61,231 bases of DNA from Flavobacteriales bacterium (GCA_947444925.1 CANFBW010000014.1:1-61231); one strand, 5' to 3'; positions 1 through 9,258 are shown, numbered from the stretch's first letter. Notes: generated by a model not told the origin, from the sequence alone. Numbers and translations: made by a program.

Positions 1-1694
1 AATTGCTCATTCCAGGTGTGTGTGCCATCGGTAATTTGCACTGAAAAAGAAACCAATTCATTGTACACCATGTTATTGTCAACAGTTATACTGAAAGGTG
101 CAACTGACGACTTCTTTTCTAAAGTAGCCATCGCACCGTATGATGCCGTTGCCACGCCAATATTGATATAGGGATTGGTCGTCGAAATCGTCGCTGTAAC
201 AGCAGCACTTGGCGACAATGCATTCAGCATGTCCACCCAAAGATCAATCGATTGTCCAGCAGAAATAGCCCCATAAGTGGCACGTACCGCATAAGGTTGC
301 ACATATGGAAAGCCACTTTCCGTTAAAGCGCGGTAAACGTTTAATCTGCCAGTTCCCAATTTCCCAACATATGGCGCATTGAAAGCAATGCCGTTTATGT
401 TGTCGGTGGTTGCTTTCAAAAGTGCAACAACCTGATCCGCAGTATACGCTGGAAATTCAGAAAGCACCAATGCTGCCGCTGCAGCTATTTGAGGAGAAGC
501 AAAAGAGGTACCGCCGCCAATATTGATAAACTGATCTGTACCATAGGCAGTAACAATGGCTTTAGCAGGAGCACTCAAATCGACAGAACCATTGTAATTA
601 GATCCATTCGAACTATTAAACAGCCATTTCTGATCGTTTTGGTCGGTTCCCCCGACACTTACCACGTTGTCGTAAGAAGCAGGGTAAAATAAATTTTGAT
701 TGTTGCTATTTCCTGCGGCTGCTACCCAAATACAACCCTTACTGTGCACGTAGTTCACAATTTCTTGACAGTATTGAGAATAACCTCCATCTGTTCCCCA
801 AGAGGTATTGATAATTTTACAGCCATGAGCAACGGCGTACAAAACACCATCGTAGGCATTCACCAAGTAGCCACCAGCGTTTGCAATTTTCACCGGTAAA
901 ACCTTAATATTGAAACCAACACCTGCCCCACCTTTGCCATTGTCGGGAGTAGCAGCTGCACAACCCGTAACCCAAGTGCCATGCTGATTACCTACTTTCG
1001 GTGCTGGATTATTGTCATTTTCTCCCAAGTCCCAACCTGAAAAATTATCGATATATCCATCGCCATCATTGTCAACTCCATCAATTGGATCATTGTAATT
1101 GTGCTTGATGTTGTTTGCCAAATCAGGGTGCAAAATATCTACGCCCGTATCTACAATGCCAATAACGACATTGGTATCTCCTTTAGTGATGTCCCATGCG
1201 CCATAAGCATTAATATTTGTCAAATAATACTGATTGACTGCCACTGGATCATTAGGGGTATAGAGCAATTTAGGAATATATAAGGGCTCTGCATATTGCA
1301 CAATATTGCTAGAATAAAGTTGATTGACAACTTGTTCCAACGTGAAATTGTCTAAGTACGTTATTTCAAAAATGAGCGAAAGAGGATTAATAGTGGCTGA
1401 TTGACTGCCCATGCCGTGGGCCCCGTCGTCGTCATCAGCATGTTTTCTTTTGATTTTTCCATTGATCGCAATGAGCAAGGCCTGAATGTCGGAATGATTG
1501 ATATTACCGCCGATGATGAAATCAATGTAGTCGGCCTTAATTTTAAAAACCACCGTTTTTGATACAACGTCGCTGTCGCCCATACTTGCGGGCATTTTAA
1601 AATAGCCTGTCCGTCCTTTCAACCCCGGTATTTGTGCCGACGAAGGAAATACAAACAATCCAATAAAGATCGCGATTAGTAAACTTCTACTCAT
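1..1694 (-). CDS. Secreted S8 (subtilisin-family) serine protease, 3' end beyond window
   Basis: Translating the minus strand from the ATG at 1694 gives an uninterrupted frame of about 564 residues to the window edge, so the C terminus is missing. A signal peptide (about residues 1-20) is followed by an inhibitor-like prodomain and a peptidase domain with the full triad: Asp181 in GIVDTGVD, His237 in QHGTWVTG and Ser396 in GGGTSFASP, with oxyanion Asn328 in AAAGNSN. An Asp/Asn-rich stretch (DNDGDGYIDN, about 207-216) looks like a calcium-binding insert. It lies 67 bp downstream of a closely similar protease on the same strand, so the pair is a tandem duplication. By analogy with that neighbour it probably ends in a T9SS sorting domain, which cannot be seen here. 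Substrate unknown. Confidence 0.9.
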   Translation of the reverse strand, partial: MSRSLLIAIFIGLFVFPSSAQIPGLKGRTGYFKMPASMGDSDVVSKTVVFKIKADYIDFIIGGNINHSDIQALLIAINGKIKRKHADDDDGAHGMGSQSATINPLSLIFEITYLDNFTLEQVVNQLYSSNIVQYAEPLYIPKLLYTPNDPVAVNQYYLTNINAYGAWDITKGDTNVVIGIVDTGVDILHPDLANNIKHNYNDPIDGVDNDGDGYIDNFSGWDLGENDNNPAPKVGNQHGTWVTGCAAATPDNGKGGAGVGFNIKVLPVKIANAGGYLVNAYDGVLYAVAHGCKIINTSWGTDGGYSQYCQEIVNYVHSKGCIWVAAAGNSNNQNLFYPASYDNVVSVGGTDQNDQKWLFNSSNGSNYNGSVDLSAPAKAIVTAYGTDQFINIGGGTSFASPQIAAAAALVLSEFPAYTADQVVALLKATTDNINGIAFNAPYVGKLGTGRLNVYRALTESGFPYVQPYAVRATYGAISAGQSIDLWVDMLNALSPSAAVTATISTTNPYINIGVATASYGAMATLEKKSSVAPFSITVDNNMVYNELVSFSVQITDGTHTWNEQ

Positions 1695-1761
1695 ATCACA
1701 CACATTAACATACGGTATTCTACGTAGTAATTTACAGAAGGTTTGAAAAACTTTACAAACC

Positions 1762-4700
1762 CTATCTGCTCACACTAAGTTTCATGTCGCGATAAACACC
1801 ATCACTGCTCACTCTCAAAAGATAAACACCTGATTCAAGACCGCTAACATCTAGCCTTGCCGCAACGCCTCCACTATAAGAAGGCAGTCCGGCCTGACTC
1901 AATATTTTTCTTCCCGCGATATCAAATAAGGTGAAAACAGCATTTCCATTGAAGTCAGCCTTGATTTGAACCATCACTTCTGTTCCTGAAGGATTGGGGT
2001 ACAATGAAAACTCTGATACATTCAAAACATCAATCCCGGTTGGATCTTTAACCACAACACTCAAACTATCTGTACACCCATATGCGTCAGTAACCAATAT
2101 CGAATAAGAACCTTTACACAACGTATTTGCTTGGTAAGTTGTTTGGTGATTGCCATCGTTCCACAAATAAGAAAAAGGCTTTTTACCGCCCAGTGCAAGT
2201 ACTGAAGCCGTTCCGTTGCAAGAACCACTTGCTGCATTGGTATCAATTAGTGACAGCGCCAATAATGAATCGGCTTCCGCAATTGTTACGGAAAATTGCG
2301 CACTGTTGTTCACTGCATCTTTAACAGTGCAGACATACGTTCCAGAACACAAAGCACTGGCTGTAGCCGTGGTTTGCGAGCCATCGTCATCCCATGAATA
2401 TGTAAAAGGAGGAACTCCAAAAATAGGCGCTAAAGCAGCTTGTCCGTTGCACTGTCCTTTGCACTTCACTGCTGTAGGTGATTTTGTAGCGGTGATACTT
2501 CTAATCGAAGTGTAAATAGAATCGGCCACCTTGCCTTTGTCAATTAAGTCCTGCAAACTATCGCCTACAATCAAAGCAAATGCGATCACCACAGAATCTC
2601 CGTTCGCAAGATTAAATGGCCCTTGCCCCAACAAGTCGGCAATATCACTAACACCCGCCAAAACCCTAGAATTCCCATTGGTCAATGCCGTTTTCATTTC
2701 AGCATCAGAAAATCCATCCCAAGCATTTATACTTCCAAACTGACCATTGCCATCAAATGCATAATGACTTATTTTATTTTTGTTAGTGAGTGCTTTGGTG
2801 CCTGCAAAGGTGCTTGTTGTGTTGTATTCATAACCATAAGCTATTTTACTTGCGGTGTCGTACAAAACCACATCCGTTGCAGCATTCAACAAATCCCAAT
2901 CCACGTATAAACCAGCATACACGTTGCTCATTGCAATTCCACTTACATTTTTCAACTTGTATTCTTGAATGATAAAATCCTTCAACCCTGTGTCGTTCCA
3001 ACCTAAGGTTTTGTGCTGCACTTCAATACCAAGTTTATTGGAACCAGCAGCGTTGTCGTTGACCAAGCCATTGATGTCTTTGTCTGACTCTAAACCAGGT
3101 TTCAAAACCGACATAGTACCTATTGGCGTAAACTCACCATCACTTGAATAAGAGACATATGAGGAAGTATTTGACACCATGAAGCCCATTTCGTAAATAT
3201 AGGAATCGCCACCCTTGTATGTCAAGCCCGATCCATTCGTCTTGTTTGCCGCCATGTAACCTAACTTAGCAGTACTACCCAGCGACAACACCAAGTTGTT
3301 CACATCCATGTTTACGTAATCAGGATTCAATAAAATTTTAAATGCCTGTTTCTCCACAAATGATCCATCCGTAAACGTCATCACTACTATAATTTCAGTG
3401 TTGCTTGGAACAGCAGCTTCCACCTTCATAGTGAAAGGACTTGCTGAAAAACCAGCTGATCCTGCACTGGCCAGCGCTCCGATATTAAAAGTGCCATTCA
3501 GCACAGTCACATATGGTGAAGAACAAGTGACCGTAGCAACCGCAGCACTGCTCGCCACCAAATAATTAGTAACAGCCCCTTTAACTCTGATGGTGTCGCC
3601 AGTCACAAAAATATTGTCGGCATTGTCCGTAAACGAAAGGTTACTTGCAATAAAACCAGGCACATTATTAATAGTTAAAGCCCTCAAAACATTGAGGCGA
3701 CCAGAACCCAATTTACCCACGTAAGTATTGTTGAAAGCAATAGTATCAATAGCATCAGTAGTGTTTTTTAATAACTCTCCAATTTTCAAAGCTGAATATT
3801 CAGGATGAATAGCCTTCAATAATGCACCTGCTGCAGCAACCATAGGCGCTCCAAAAGAAGTGCCACCGCCTATCTTCACAAAACCATTGTTGTTTTGACA
3901 GCCATAAATGGCCATACTTGGCGCCAGCAAATCAATAAATTCATTGTAATTACTGCCATTGCTGCCACTAAATATCCATTTGTGATCCAAGGTATCAGAC
4001 CCCCCAACACTCAGCACATAATCGAATGAAGCAGGATAAAATATACCGGCATCATTGCTGTTTCCAGCTGCCGCAACAACTAAGGCATCTTTATTAATGG
4101 TAGCATAGTTGATCACTTCCTGACCGTATTGCGACCATGAATTTGGCGTTCCCCACGATACATTAATAATGTCACAACCATGATCGGCAGCATACTTGAT
4201 GCCTTGGTAACCAAAAGAAATACTTCCCGTTGCATCAGCAGCCTTAACTACTAAAATTTTTGTTTTATACCCCACCCCAGCACCTTGAATGCCATTGTTT
4301 ACAATTTCTGCCACTGAACTGCTCGACCAAGTACCATGCTGCGGGGTTACACCACCAACTTCATGTGAAGGATTGTTGTCATTTCCTGCCAAATCCCAAC
4401 CCATAAAATTATCAATATAGCCATCGTTGTCATTGTCAGCACCATCAATTGGATCATTGTAATTGTATTTGATATTTGCAGCAAGATCACCATGTGTCAA
4501 TTCAATTCCAGTATCTACCATACCCACCACAATATTGGTATCTCCTTGCGTGATGTCCCAAGCTTGATAAGCTTTTATTTTAGCCAAATGCCATTGACTG
4601 GCAACACTCGGATCATTAGGAACACCTAGCGTTTCAAAAATATAACTTGGCTCAGCGTATTCAAAAATACCCATTGCCAATAAAGAGGAAATTACCTTTC

Positions 4701-5001
4701 CAACTGGCAGTGACTCATTGTAATGCAACTCGTAAACGAGCGACAAGTCCACAAAAGGAATGCCTTTGCGAGAGTAGGCCTTGCCCATTTCCTCTTCTTC
4801 GGGATGCATTTTAGCCAAAGACTGCGCCTTAATACCATCTAACAATTGCGACATACCAGGGTATTCAATCGCCTTTGGTGAACAAAATGAGCGAAACGCG
4901 CTCTTAACCTTCACAATCACAGTGCGTTCTTTATACTTCGCTTCCTGTGCAAACAGGCTAACAGCGCAAAACATCAAAACAATGGGCAATAGTCTTTTCA
5001 T
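1762..5001 (-). CDS. Secreted S8 serine protease with SprB-type repeats and T9SS sorting domain
   Basis: A 1079-residue exported protease. The order is: signal peptide (1-18), prodomain, S8 domain with Asp163 (MVDTGIE), His222 (QHGTW), Asn313 and Ser382 (GGGTSFGAP), then a beta-rich region. Two SprB-like repeats follow (about 860-1000), each with a Cys near its start and a P-F-x-Y-x-W-(D/N)-D-G core. The last ~80 residues are a type A T9SS sorting domain (LYPNPSG, ending in ...GVYRDMKLSVSR). It should therefore cross the outer membrane by type IX secretion and be anchored or released. The segment after His222 is Ser-rich (SSSSV) where relatives have a VAGxxAA-like helix, a small departure at the active site. 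It is a paralogue of the protease beginning at 1694. The physiological substrate cannot be told from sequence. Confidence 0.93.
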   Translation of the reverse strand: MKRLLPIVLMFCAVSLFAQEAKYKERTVIVKVKSAFRSFCSPKAIEYPGMSQLLDGIKAQSLAKMHPEEEEMGKAYSRKGIPFVDLSLVYELHYNESLPVGKVISSLLAMGIFEYAEPSYIFETLGVPNDPSVASQWHLAKIKAYQAWDITQGDTNIVVGMVDTGIELTHGDLAANIKYNYNDPIDGADNDNDGYIDNFMGWDLAGNDNNPSHEVGGVTPQHGTWSSSSVAEIVNNGIQGAGVGYKTKILVVKAADATGSISFGYQGIKYAADHGCDIINVSWGTPNSWSQYGQEVINYATINKDALVVAAAGNSNDAGIFYPASFDYVLSVGGSDTLDHKWIFSGSNGSNYNEFIDLLAPSMAIYGCQNNNGFVKIGGGTSFGAPMVAAAGALLKAIHPEYSALKIGELLKNTTDAIDTIAFNNTYVGKLGSGRLNVLRALTINNVPGFIASNLSFTDNADNIFVTGDTIRVKGAVTNYLVASSAAVATVTCSSPYVTVLNGTFNIGALASAGSAGFSASPFTMKVEAAVPSNTEIIVVMTFTDGSFVEKQAFKILLNPDYVNMDVNNLVLSLGSTAKLGYMAANKTNGSGLTYKGGDSYIYEMGFMVSNTSSYVSYSSDGEFTPIGTMSVLKPGLESDKDINGLVNDNAAGSNKLGIEVQHKTLGWNDTGLKDFIIQEYKLKNVSGIAMSNVYAGLYVDWDLLNAATDVVLYDTASKIAYGYEYNTTSTFAGTKALTNKNKISHYAFDGNGQFGSINAWDGFSDAEMKTALTNGNSRVLAGVSDIADLLGQGPFNLANGDSVVIAFALIVGDSLQDLIDKGKVADSIYTSIRSITATKSPTAVKCKGQCNGQAALAPIFGVPPFTYSWDDDGSQTTATASALCSGTYVCTVKDAVNNSAQFSVTIAEADSLLALSLIDTNAASGSCNGTASVLALGGKKPFSYLWNDGNHQTTYQANTLCKGSYSILVTDAYGCTDSLSVVVKDPTGIDVLNVSEFSLYPNPSGTEVMVQIKADFNGNAVFTLFDIAGRKILSQAGLPSYSGGVAARLDVSGLESGVYLLRVSSDGVYRDMKLSVSR

Positions 5002-5057
5002 AAATACAATTTGTCTTACTAGAGGGTCAATACGGAAATCTCAAAAAGAGGTTACTT

Positions 5058-5507
5058 CTACTTTTCCAGAGCAGGAAAATCCTTAAGAAAAGAAAAAGAT
5101 TTTTCTTCGTGGTTGATTCGGCTATAAAAATGTTCCATACCATTGGTAACAATAAGGTAGGGAACCTGAAACACCATATTGTAACGTGCCGCTTGATCAA
5201 AAGTACCTTGCGCAATTTTTACTGTGGCTGCTTTGCACTCAACAATAGCAAAGGGCTTACCAGCAGAATTGTACACCAAAACATCAATGCGCTTTTTCTG
5301 CCCGTTCAACAACAGATCCTTTTCAAGCACCATGCGTGAATATGGAATATTGTGAGCCTCGTTCATAAAACGGATAAAATTTTGCCGTACCCATTCTTCT
5401 GGTGTCAACAAAATATTTTTTTTTCGAATAACATCGAAAACATACAACTTTCCATCAGCGGATCGTTCTATCTTAAATTGATATTCGGGAAGACTTAACC
5501 TTATCAC
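5058..5507 (-). CDS. Orphan HsdR-N-terminal-like PD-(D/E)xK domain protein
   Basis: About 149 residues resembling the single-domain 'type I restriction enzyme R protein N-terminal' family that is common in Bacteroidota. The early LTPEEWVRQNF segment is typical of the family. The nuclease-like core appears as IDVLVYNSAGKPFAIVECKA, giving Asp, then Glu-x-Lys on the next strand. No hsdM, hsdS or helicase part is nearby, so it is not a working restriction system and its role is unknown. The start is uncertain: the open frame runs back across the neighbouring gene, but homologues begin just before LPEYxF, which points to the GTG at 5507. That leaves about 40 bp to the divergently transcribed AMP nucleosidase gene. 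Confidence 0.75.
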   Translation of the reverse strand: MIRLSLPEYQFKIERSADGKLYVFDVIRKKNILLTPEEWVRQNFIRFMNEAHNIPYSRMVLEKDLLLNGQKKRIDVLVYNSAGKPFAIVECKAATVKIAQGTFDQAARYNMVFQVPYLIVTNGMEHFYSRINHEEKSFSFLKDFPALEK

Positions 5508-5547
5508 AAACTTTACGTATTGGTTGATAAAAATACAACAGAACTGT

Positions 5548-6318
5548 ATGGATACAAAAAAAGATATTGTAGAAAACTGGTTGCCGAGATACACAGGAAC
5601 ACCTTTAGAAGAATTCGGCAAACACATATTGCTCACAAATTTTAGCGGATATCTCAAAGGTTTTGCGCAATTAACTGGCTGTGAAATCAAAGGCAGCGAC
5701 AAGGCAATGCCCACCGCAACCCACGACGGCATCACAATGATTAACTTCGGCATAGGTAGCGCCAATGCGGCATTGATCATGGACTTGCTGTCGGCCATTA
5801 AACCACAAGCATGTTTGTTTTTAGGAAAATGTGGTGGTCTCAAAAAGAAAAATAACCTAGGCGACTTCATACTTCCCATCGCTGCAATCAGAGGAGAGGG
5901 AACATCAGACGACTATATCGCCAAAGAAGTACCTGCCCTTCCTGCTTTCAGTTTGCAACGCGCTGTATCTTCTGTCATTCGGTCAGCCGGACGAGACTAT
6001 TGGACTGGCACCGTATACACCACCAACAGAAGGGTATGGGAACACGATGAAGTGTTCAAAGAAAAACTGCGCATGATGCGTTGCATGGCCATCGACATGG
6101 AAACAGCAACTTTATTCACTGTTGGTTTTGCAAATAAAATCCCTTGCGGCGCCCTATTGCTAGTATCCGATCAACCCATGATTTCAACAGGAATTAAAAC
6201 TGCAAAAAGCGATCAAAAGGTAACCGACAATTTTGTGGAAGACCACATTAAAATAGGCATTGACGCAGTTAAAGAAATCATGAATTACGGGTTAAGCGTG
6301 AAACACTTGCGCTTTTAA
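5548..6318 (+). CDS. amn: AMP nucleosidase (short Bacteroidota type)
   Basis: A 256-residue nucleoside phosphorylase-fold enzyme expected to hydrolyse AMP to adenine and ribose 5-phosphate, in purine salvage or adenylate-pool control. Family marks include a Gly-rich phosphate/ribose loop (FLGKCGGL, about residues 90-97), a GEGTSDDY segment, and MAIDMETATLF, whose Glu contacts the ribose hydroxyls in this superfamily. LVSDQPM follows with the base-site Asp. It is much shorter than proteobacterial Amn because it lacks the N-terminal regulatory domain. The frame is open upstream from a TTG, but the ATG at 5548 (MDTKKDIVENW) fits homologues better. Divergent from the PD-(D/E)xK gene with a gap of about 40 bp. 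Confidence 0.88.
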   Translation: MDTKKDIVENWLPRYTGTPLEEFGKHILLTNFSGYLKGFAQLTGCEIKGSDKAMPTATHDGITMINFGIGSANAALIMDLLSAIKPQACLFLGKCGGLKKKNNLGDFILPIAAIRGEGTSDDYIAKEVPALPAFSLQRAVSSVIRSAGRDYWTGTVYTTNRRVWEHDEVFKEKLRMMRCMAIDMETATLFTVGFANKIPCGALLLVSDQPMISTGIKTAKSDQKVTDNFVEDHIKIGIDAVKEIMNYGLSVKHLRF

Positions 6319-6647
6319 ACCGTGATTATTTCTTTTCATCTTCTCTACAAGTACTTTCTGCTAACGCATCGACTGCGGCCGCTTGTCATACAAATGACGA
6401 CGCAGGCTCACAGTTAATGTGCTGACAAGTCAGCGTAAACTTCGCCCAACAATTTACAATTGCTCAAAATAATTTGAATGATGCACCAACCTCATTCAAG
6501 AGCAGAATCCACAAAAAACAACTTCAAAAAATTCATTACACCCTAATTTAAAAAAGAGAATTCGCTACACAATAAACATTTTTCTGGCGTCGATTTACAA
6601 AGAAATTCAAATAATATATTTTACAATTCAAAAAAATAAAGTTTACT
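6319..6647. other. Intergenic region with a small palindrome, no gene
   Basis: No plausible coding frame. A perfect palindrome GCTGACAAGTCAGC lies at 6421-6434, and a weaker hairpin (GTCAT-ACAA-ATGAC) lies near 6385-6398. These could end the AMP nucleosidase transcript, but there is no T-run. The last 100 bases are very A/T-rich and probably hold the promoter of the MerR-type regulator. Confidence 0.5.
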
Positions 6648-6680
6648 TTGTTTAATGAACAACCAAGAATAATTAAACAA
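6648..6680. promoter_or_regulatory. Putative autoregulatory operator of the MerR/CarH-like gene
   Basis: Inverted repeat TTGTTTAAT (6648-6656) and ATTAAACAA (6672-6680), perfect over 9 bp with a 15-base spacer, ending 2 bases before the regulator's ATG. The same repeat, one base different per arm, overlaps the crtI promoter (7677-7708). Sharing between regulator and target suggests that the regulator binds both and represses its own gene. The repeat is seen directly; the binding role is inferred. Confidence 0.6.
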
Positions 6681-6682
6681 CA

Positions 6683-7561
6683 ATGAGTGAAGCAAACTAC
6701 ACCATCAGCGATCTGGAAACTTTGAGCGGAATCAAAGCACACACCATTCGAATATGGGAAAAAAGATACCACATCATCAGTCCCTCGCGCAGCAACACCA
6801 ACATTAGATTCTACTCTAATGATGATTTAAAACTCTTGCTAAACATAAGTTTTTTAAACAAAAACGACTTTAAAATTTCAAAAATAGCGGAAATGAATCC
6901 ACAAGAGATTTCCGAAAAAGTCAGCTCTATAAATATCGTGAAATCGAGTAGCGACGACTATATTGACAACCTCATCGTTTCAATGATTGATTTGAACGAA
7001 GCATATTTTGAGAAAATATTTTCATCGGCACTCTTTCGAATTGGGTTTGAAAAAGCCATCACTGAAGTTATTTTTCCCTTTCTTCAGCGCATCGGATTAA
7101 TGTGGCAAACTGGCTCAATAAATCCAGCCCAAGAGCATTTTACCAGCAATCTGATTCGGCAAAAACTAATCGTCGCTATTGACAGTTTGCCTAAAACATA
7201 TGATGAAAAAGCGCCCAAAGCAATACTTTTTTTGCCCGAAAAAGAATTGCACGAAAACAGTTTGCTCTTGTACAACTACATATTAAAATCAAAAGGATAT
7301 CAAACCTTTTATTTTGGCCAAACCGTTCCCACTTCCGATTTGAAACGCATTTTAAAAATCACGGCAGCCAAAACCATCATTTGCGTTATTACCAGCGAAC
7401 TCAAAGAAAAAGATTTCGCTACGCTCATGGGGGAACTGCAGCAACTTTCGAAAAACAGAAAAATATTACTATCGGGTAGAATGCTTGTCGAAAACCCTCA
7501 AAAATTACCAAAACACATCCACCTTTTCAAAAATGAAACAGAGCTAAAACAACTGATATAA
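6683..7561 (+). CDS. CarH/LitR-like MerR regulator with B12-binding domain
   Basis: 292 residues: an N-terminal MerR winged helix (about 5-72, with TIRIWEKRYHI and the wing FYSNDDLKLLL), a helical B12-capping domain (about 90-165) and a Rossmann-type B12-binding domain (about 178-290). The capping domain has the W-x9-EH signature of light-sensing CarH proteins (Trp141, Glu151, His152). His190 in LPEKELHEN stands where the lower cobalt ligand sits; the upstream Asp of the classical DxHxxG is replaced, as I recall for Bacteroidota members. In CarH, adenosylcobalamin holds a DNA-binding tetramer together in the dark and light breaks it. Its position just upstream of the carotenoid operon and the shared inverted repeats make it the likely repressor of crtI onward. 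Confidence 0.87.
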   Translation: MSEANYTISDLETLSGIKAHTIRIWEKRYHIISPSRSNTNIRFYSNDDLKLLLNISFLNKNDFKISKIAEMNPQEISEKVSSINIVKSSSDDYIDNLIVSMIDLNEAYFEKIFSSALFRIGFEKAITEVIFPFLQRIGLMWQTGSINPAQEHFTSNLIRQKLIVAIDSLPKTYDEKAPKAILFLPEKELHENSLLLYNYILKSKGYQTFYFGQTVPTSDLKRILKITAAKTIICVITSELKEKDFATLMGELQQLSKNRKILLSGRMLVENPQKLPKHIHLFKNETELKQLI

Positions 7562-7648
7562 CTCAGATTGTCAGCTCTCACAACATTTTCAACTACAAAC
7601 AATTCAGTTGAAAGTCAATTGTCATGCCTATACTTTTCTATAAATTAC

Positions 7649-7679
7649 TTTTGCAACAAAGAATTTTAAGTTAATTTTG
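7649..7679 (+). promoter_or_regulatory. Putative crtI promoter (Bacteroidota -33/-7)
   Basis: TTTTG at 7649-7653, an 18-base spacer and TAATTTTG at 7672-7679 fit the Bacteroidota consensus TTTG...TAnnTTTG. Transcription would start near 7686, about 50 bases before the crtI start codon. The -7 box shares its last three bases with the left arm of the inverted repeat at 7677-7708. Confidence 0.6.
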
Positions 7680-7708
7680 TTTAACATTCTTGCTTTTTTG
7701 TTAAACAA
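7677..7708. promoter_or_regulatory. Putative operator of the carotenoid operon
   Basis: Perfect inverted repeat TTGTTTAAC (7677-7685) and GTTAAACAA (7700-7708) with a 14-base spacer, starting inside the -7 box and covering the predicted transcription start. This is a classical repressor position. It matches the repeat before the CarH-like gene, and the left flanks also agree (AAGTTWAYTTTGTTTAAY at 6639-6656 and 7668-7685). Confidence 0.65.
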
Positions 7709-7737
7709 TAAATATATTTGAAAACAGATAAAACAAA

Positions 7738-9258
7738 GTGGAAAAAGAAACCAGCAATAAAAAAGCAATAGTAATAGGATCCGGTTTTTCGGGACTTTCT
7801 GCTGCATGCCATCTAGCAAAGCAAGGATTTCAAGTGTGTGTCATTGAAAAAAATGAACAAGCCGGAGGTAGAGCTCGTCTTTTTGAAAAGCAAGGTTACC
7901 GCTTTGACATGGGACCTAGTTGGTACTGGATGCCCGATGTTTTTGATAAATTCTTTCAAAACTTCAACAAAAGCACTAGCGACTACTACGACCTTTTGCG
8001 CCTTGACCCATCTTACCAAGTCATCTTTGGAAAGGACGATGCCATTCAGCTATCGGCAAAATTGGAAGAACTAAAACAGCAATTTGAAAAAATAGAAGTA
8101 GGTAGCTCTAAGCAGTTGGATAAGTTTTTAAAAGACGCTGCCTACAAATACCAAGTAGGCATGAATGATTTGATCTACACCTCAGGAAGTTCTATAAGCC
8201 AATACATGAACAGCAAGGTATTAAAAGGTTTGTTCAAAACAGATCTACTTACACCTTTCTCTACCTTCGCGCGCAAATATTTTAGCAATCCTAAACTATT
8301 GCAAATCATTGAATTTCCTGTATTGTTTTTGGGTGCAGCTCCAAAAGACATACCAGCGCTTTACAGCCTTATGAATTATGCCGATATGCAATTGGGCACT
8401 TGGTATCCAATGGGCGGAATGCACAAAATCGTAGAAGCAATGCAATCGCTTGCCATTGAACTTGGCGTGCAGTTTCAATTCAACTGTCCCGTTGAAAAAA
8501 TACTCACGTTAAAAAGCGGAATGGCTTACGCCGTGCAAACAAAAGACAAAACTTATGTTGCCGATTACATTGTAGCTTCTGCCGACTACGAGCACGTTGA
8601 ACAAAACTTACTGGATGAAAAACTCAGAAAGTATTCAAACAAATATTGGAACAGCAGAAAGCTAGCTCCTTCCTGCTTGATCTACTACATAGGCGTGAAG
8701 AAAAAAATAAAAAAACTACAACACCACAATCTCTTTTTTGACGCCAACATGCAGCAGCACGCTGATGAAATATACGATCATCCAAACTGGCCTACGCAGC
8801 CCTTGTTTTACGTTTCATGCCCTTCAAAAACCGACAAAAACGTTGCTCCTGAAAACTGCGAAAACTTATTTTTATTGATTCCTGTGGCTACCGGACTGGT
8901 TGACGACGAAGCGATCAAAGAAAAATACTTTCAGCAAATCATGCAGCGTCTAGAAGAACATTGCGGAGAAGCAATTTCACCATTTATTGAGTACAAAAGA
9001 AGTTACGCACAATCCAACTTCATTGCAGATTACAATGCTTTTAAAGGAAATGCATACGGCCTTGCAAACACCTTGCAACAAACTGCTTTTTTAAAACCGT
9101 CTATTAAAAGCAAAAAAATAAAAAACCTTTTTTACACCGGACAACTTACAGTGCCCGGCCCTGGTGTTCCTCCGGCCATTATTTCAGGAGAAATTGTTGC
9201 CAATGAAATTGCGAAAATCGAAAAAATTAAAGCAAAAAACTATGAAAGAGCTATTTGA
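7738..9258 (+). CDS. crtI: Phytoene desaturase (lycopene-forming)
   Basis: 506 residues, a FAD-dependent CrtI-type desaturase expected to convert phytoene to lycopene in the membrane. The N-terminal dinucleotide-binding motif reads VIGSGFSGLSAACHL, followed by IEKNEQAGGRA (about 12-46), and FDMGPSWYWMPD is typical of the family. The C-terminal FAD signature is YTGQLTVPGPGVPPAIISGE. The start is a GTG at 7738; no ATG lies close enough to keep the nucleotide-binding strand. First gene of the carotenoid operon; its last 17 bases overlap crtB. Probably repressed by the upstream B12-binding regulator. Confidence 0.95.
   Translation: MEKETSNKKAIVIGSGFSGLSAACHLAKQGFQVCVIEKNEQAGGRARLFEKQGYRFDMGPSWYWMPDVFDKFFQNFNKSTSDYYDLLRLDPSYQVIFGKDDAIQLSAKLEELKQQFEKIEVGSSKQLDKFLKDAAYKYQVGMNDLIYTSGSSISQYMNSKVLKGLFKTDLLTPFSTFARKYFSNPKLLQIIEFPVLFLGAAPKDIPALYSLMNYADMQLGTWYPMGGMHKIVEAMQSLAIELGVQFQFNCPVEKILTLKSGMAYAVQTKDKTYVADYIVASADYEHVEQNLLDEKLRKYSNKYWNSRKLAPSCLIYYIGVKKKIKKLQHHNLFFDANMQQHADEIYDHPNWPTQPLFYVSCPSKTDKNVAPENCENLFLLIPVATGLVDDEAIKEKYFQQIMQRLEEHCGEAISPFIEYKRSYAQSNFIADYNAFKGNAYGLANTLQQTAFLKPSIKSKKIKNLFYTGQLTVPGPGVPPAIISGEIVANEIAKIEKIKAKNYERAI

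Noticed and set aside
2216-3151. Several plus-strand open frames inside the large S8 protease gene
   Set aside because: They are antisense to a protein with clear domains and signal peptide, and none shows a recognisable fold or start signal.
5508-5879. N-terminal extension of the nuclease-like gene (273-residue frame)
   Set aside because: It is antisense to the AMP nucleosidase gene and its extra residues do not resemble the family, which begins just before LPEYxF.
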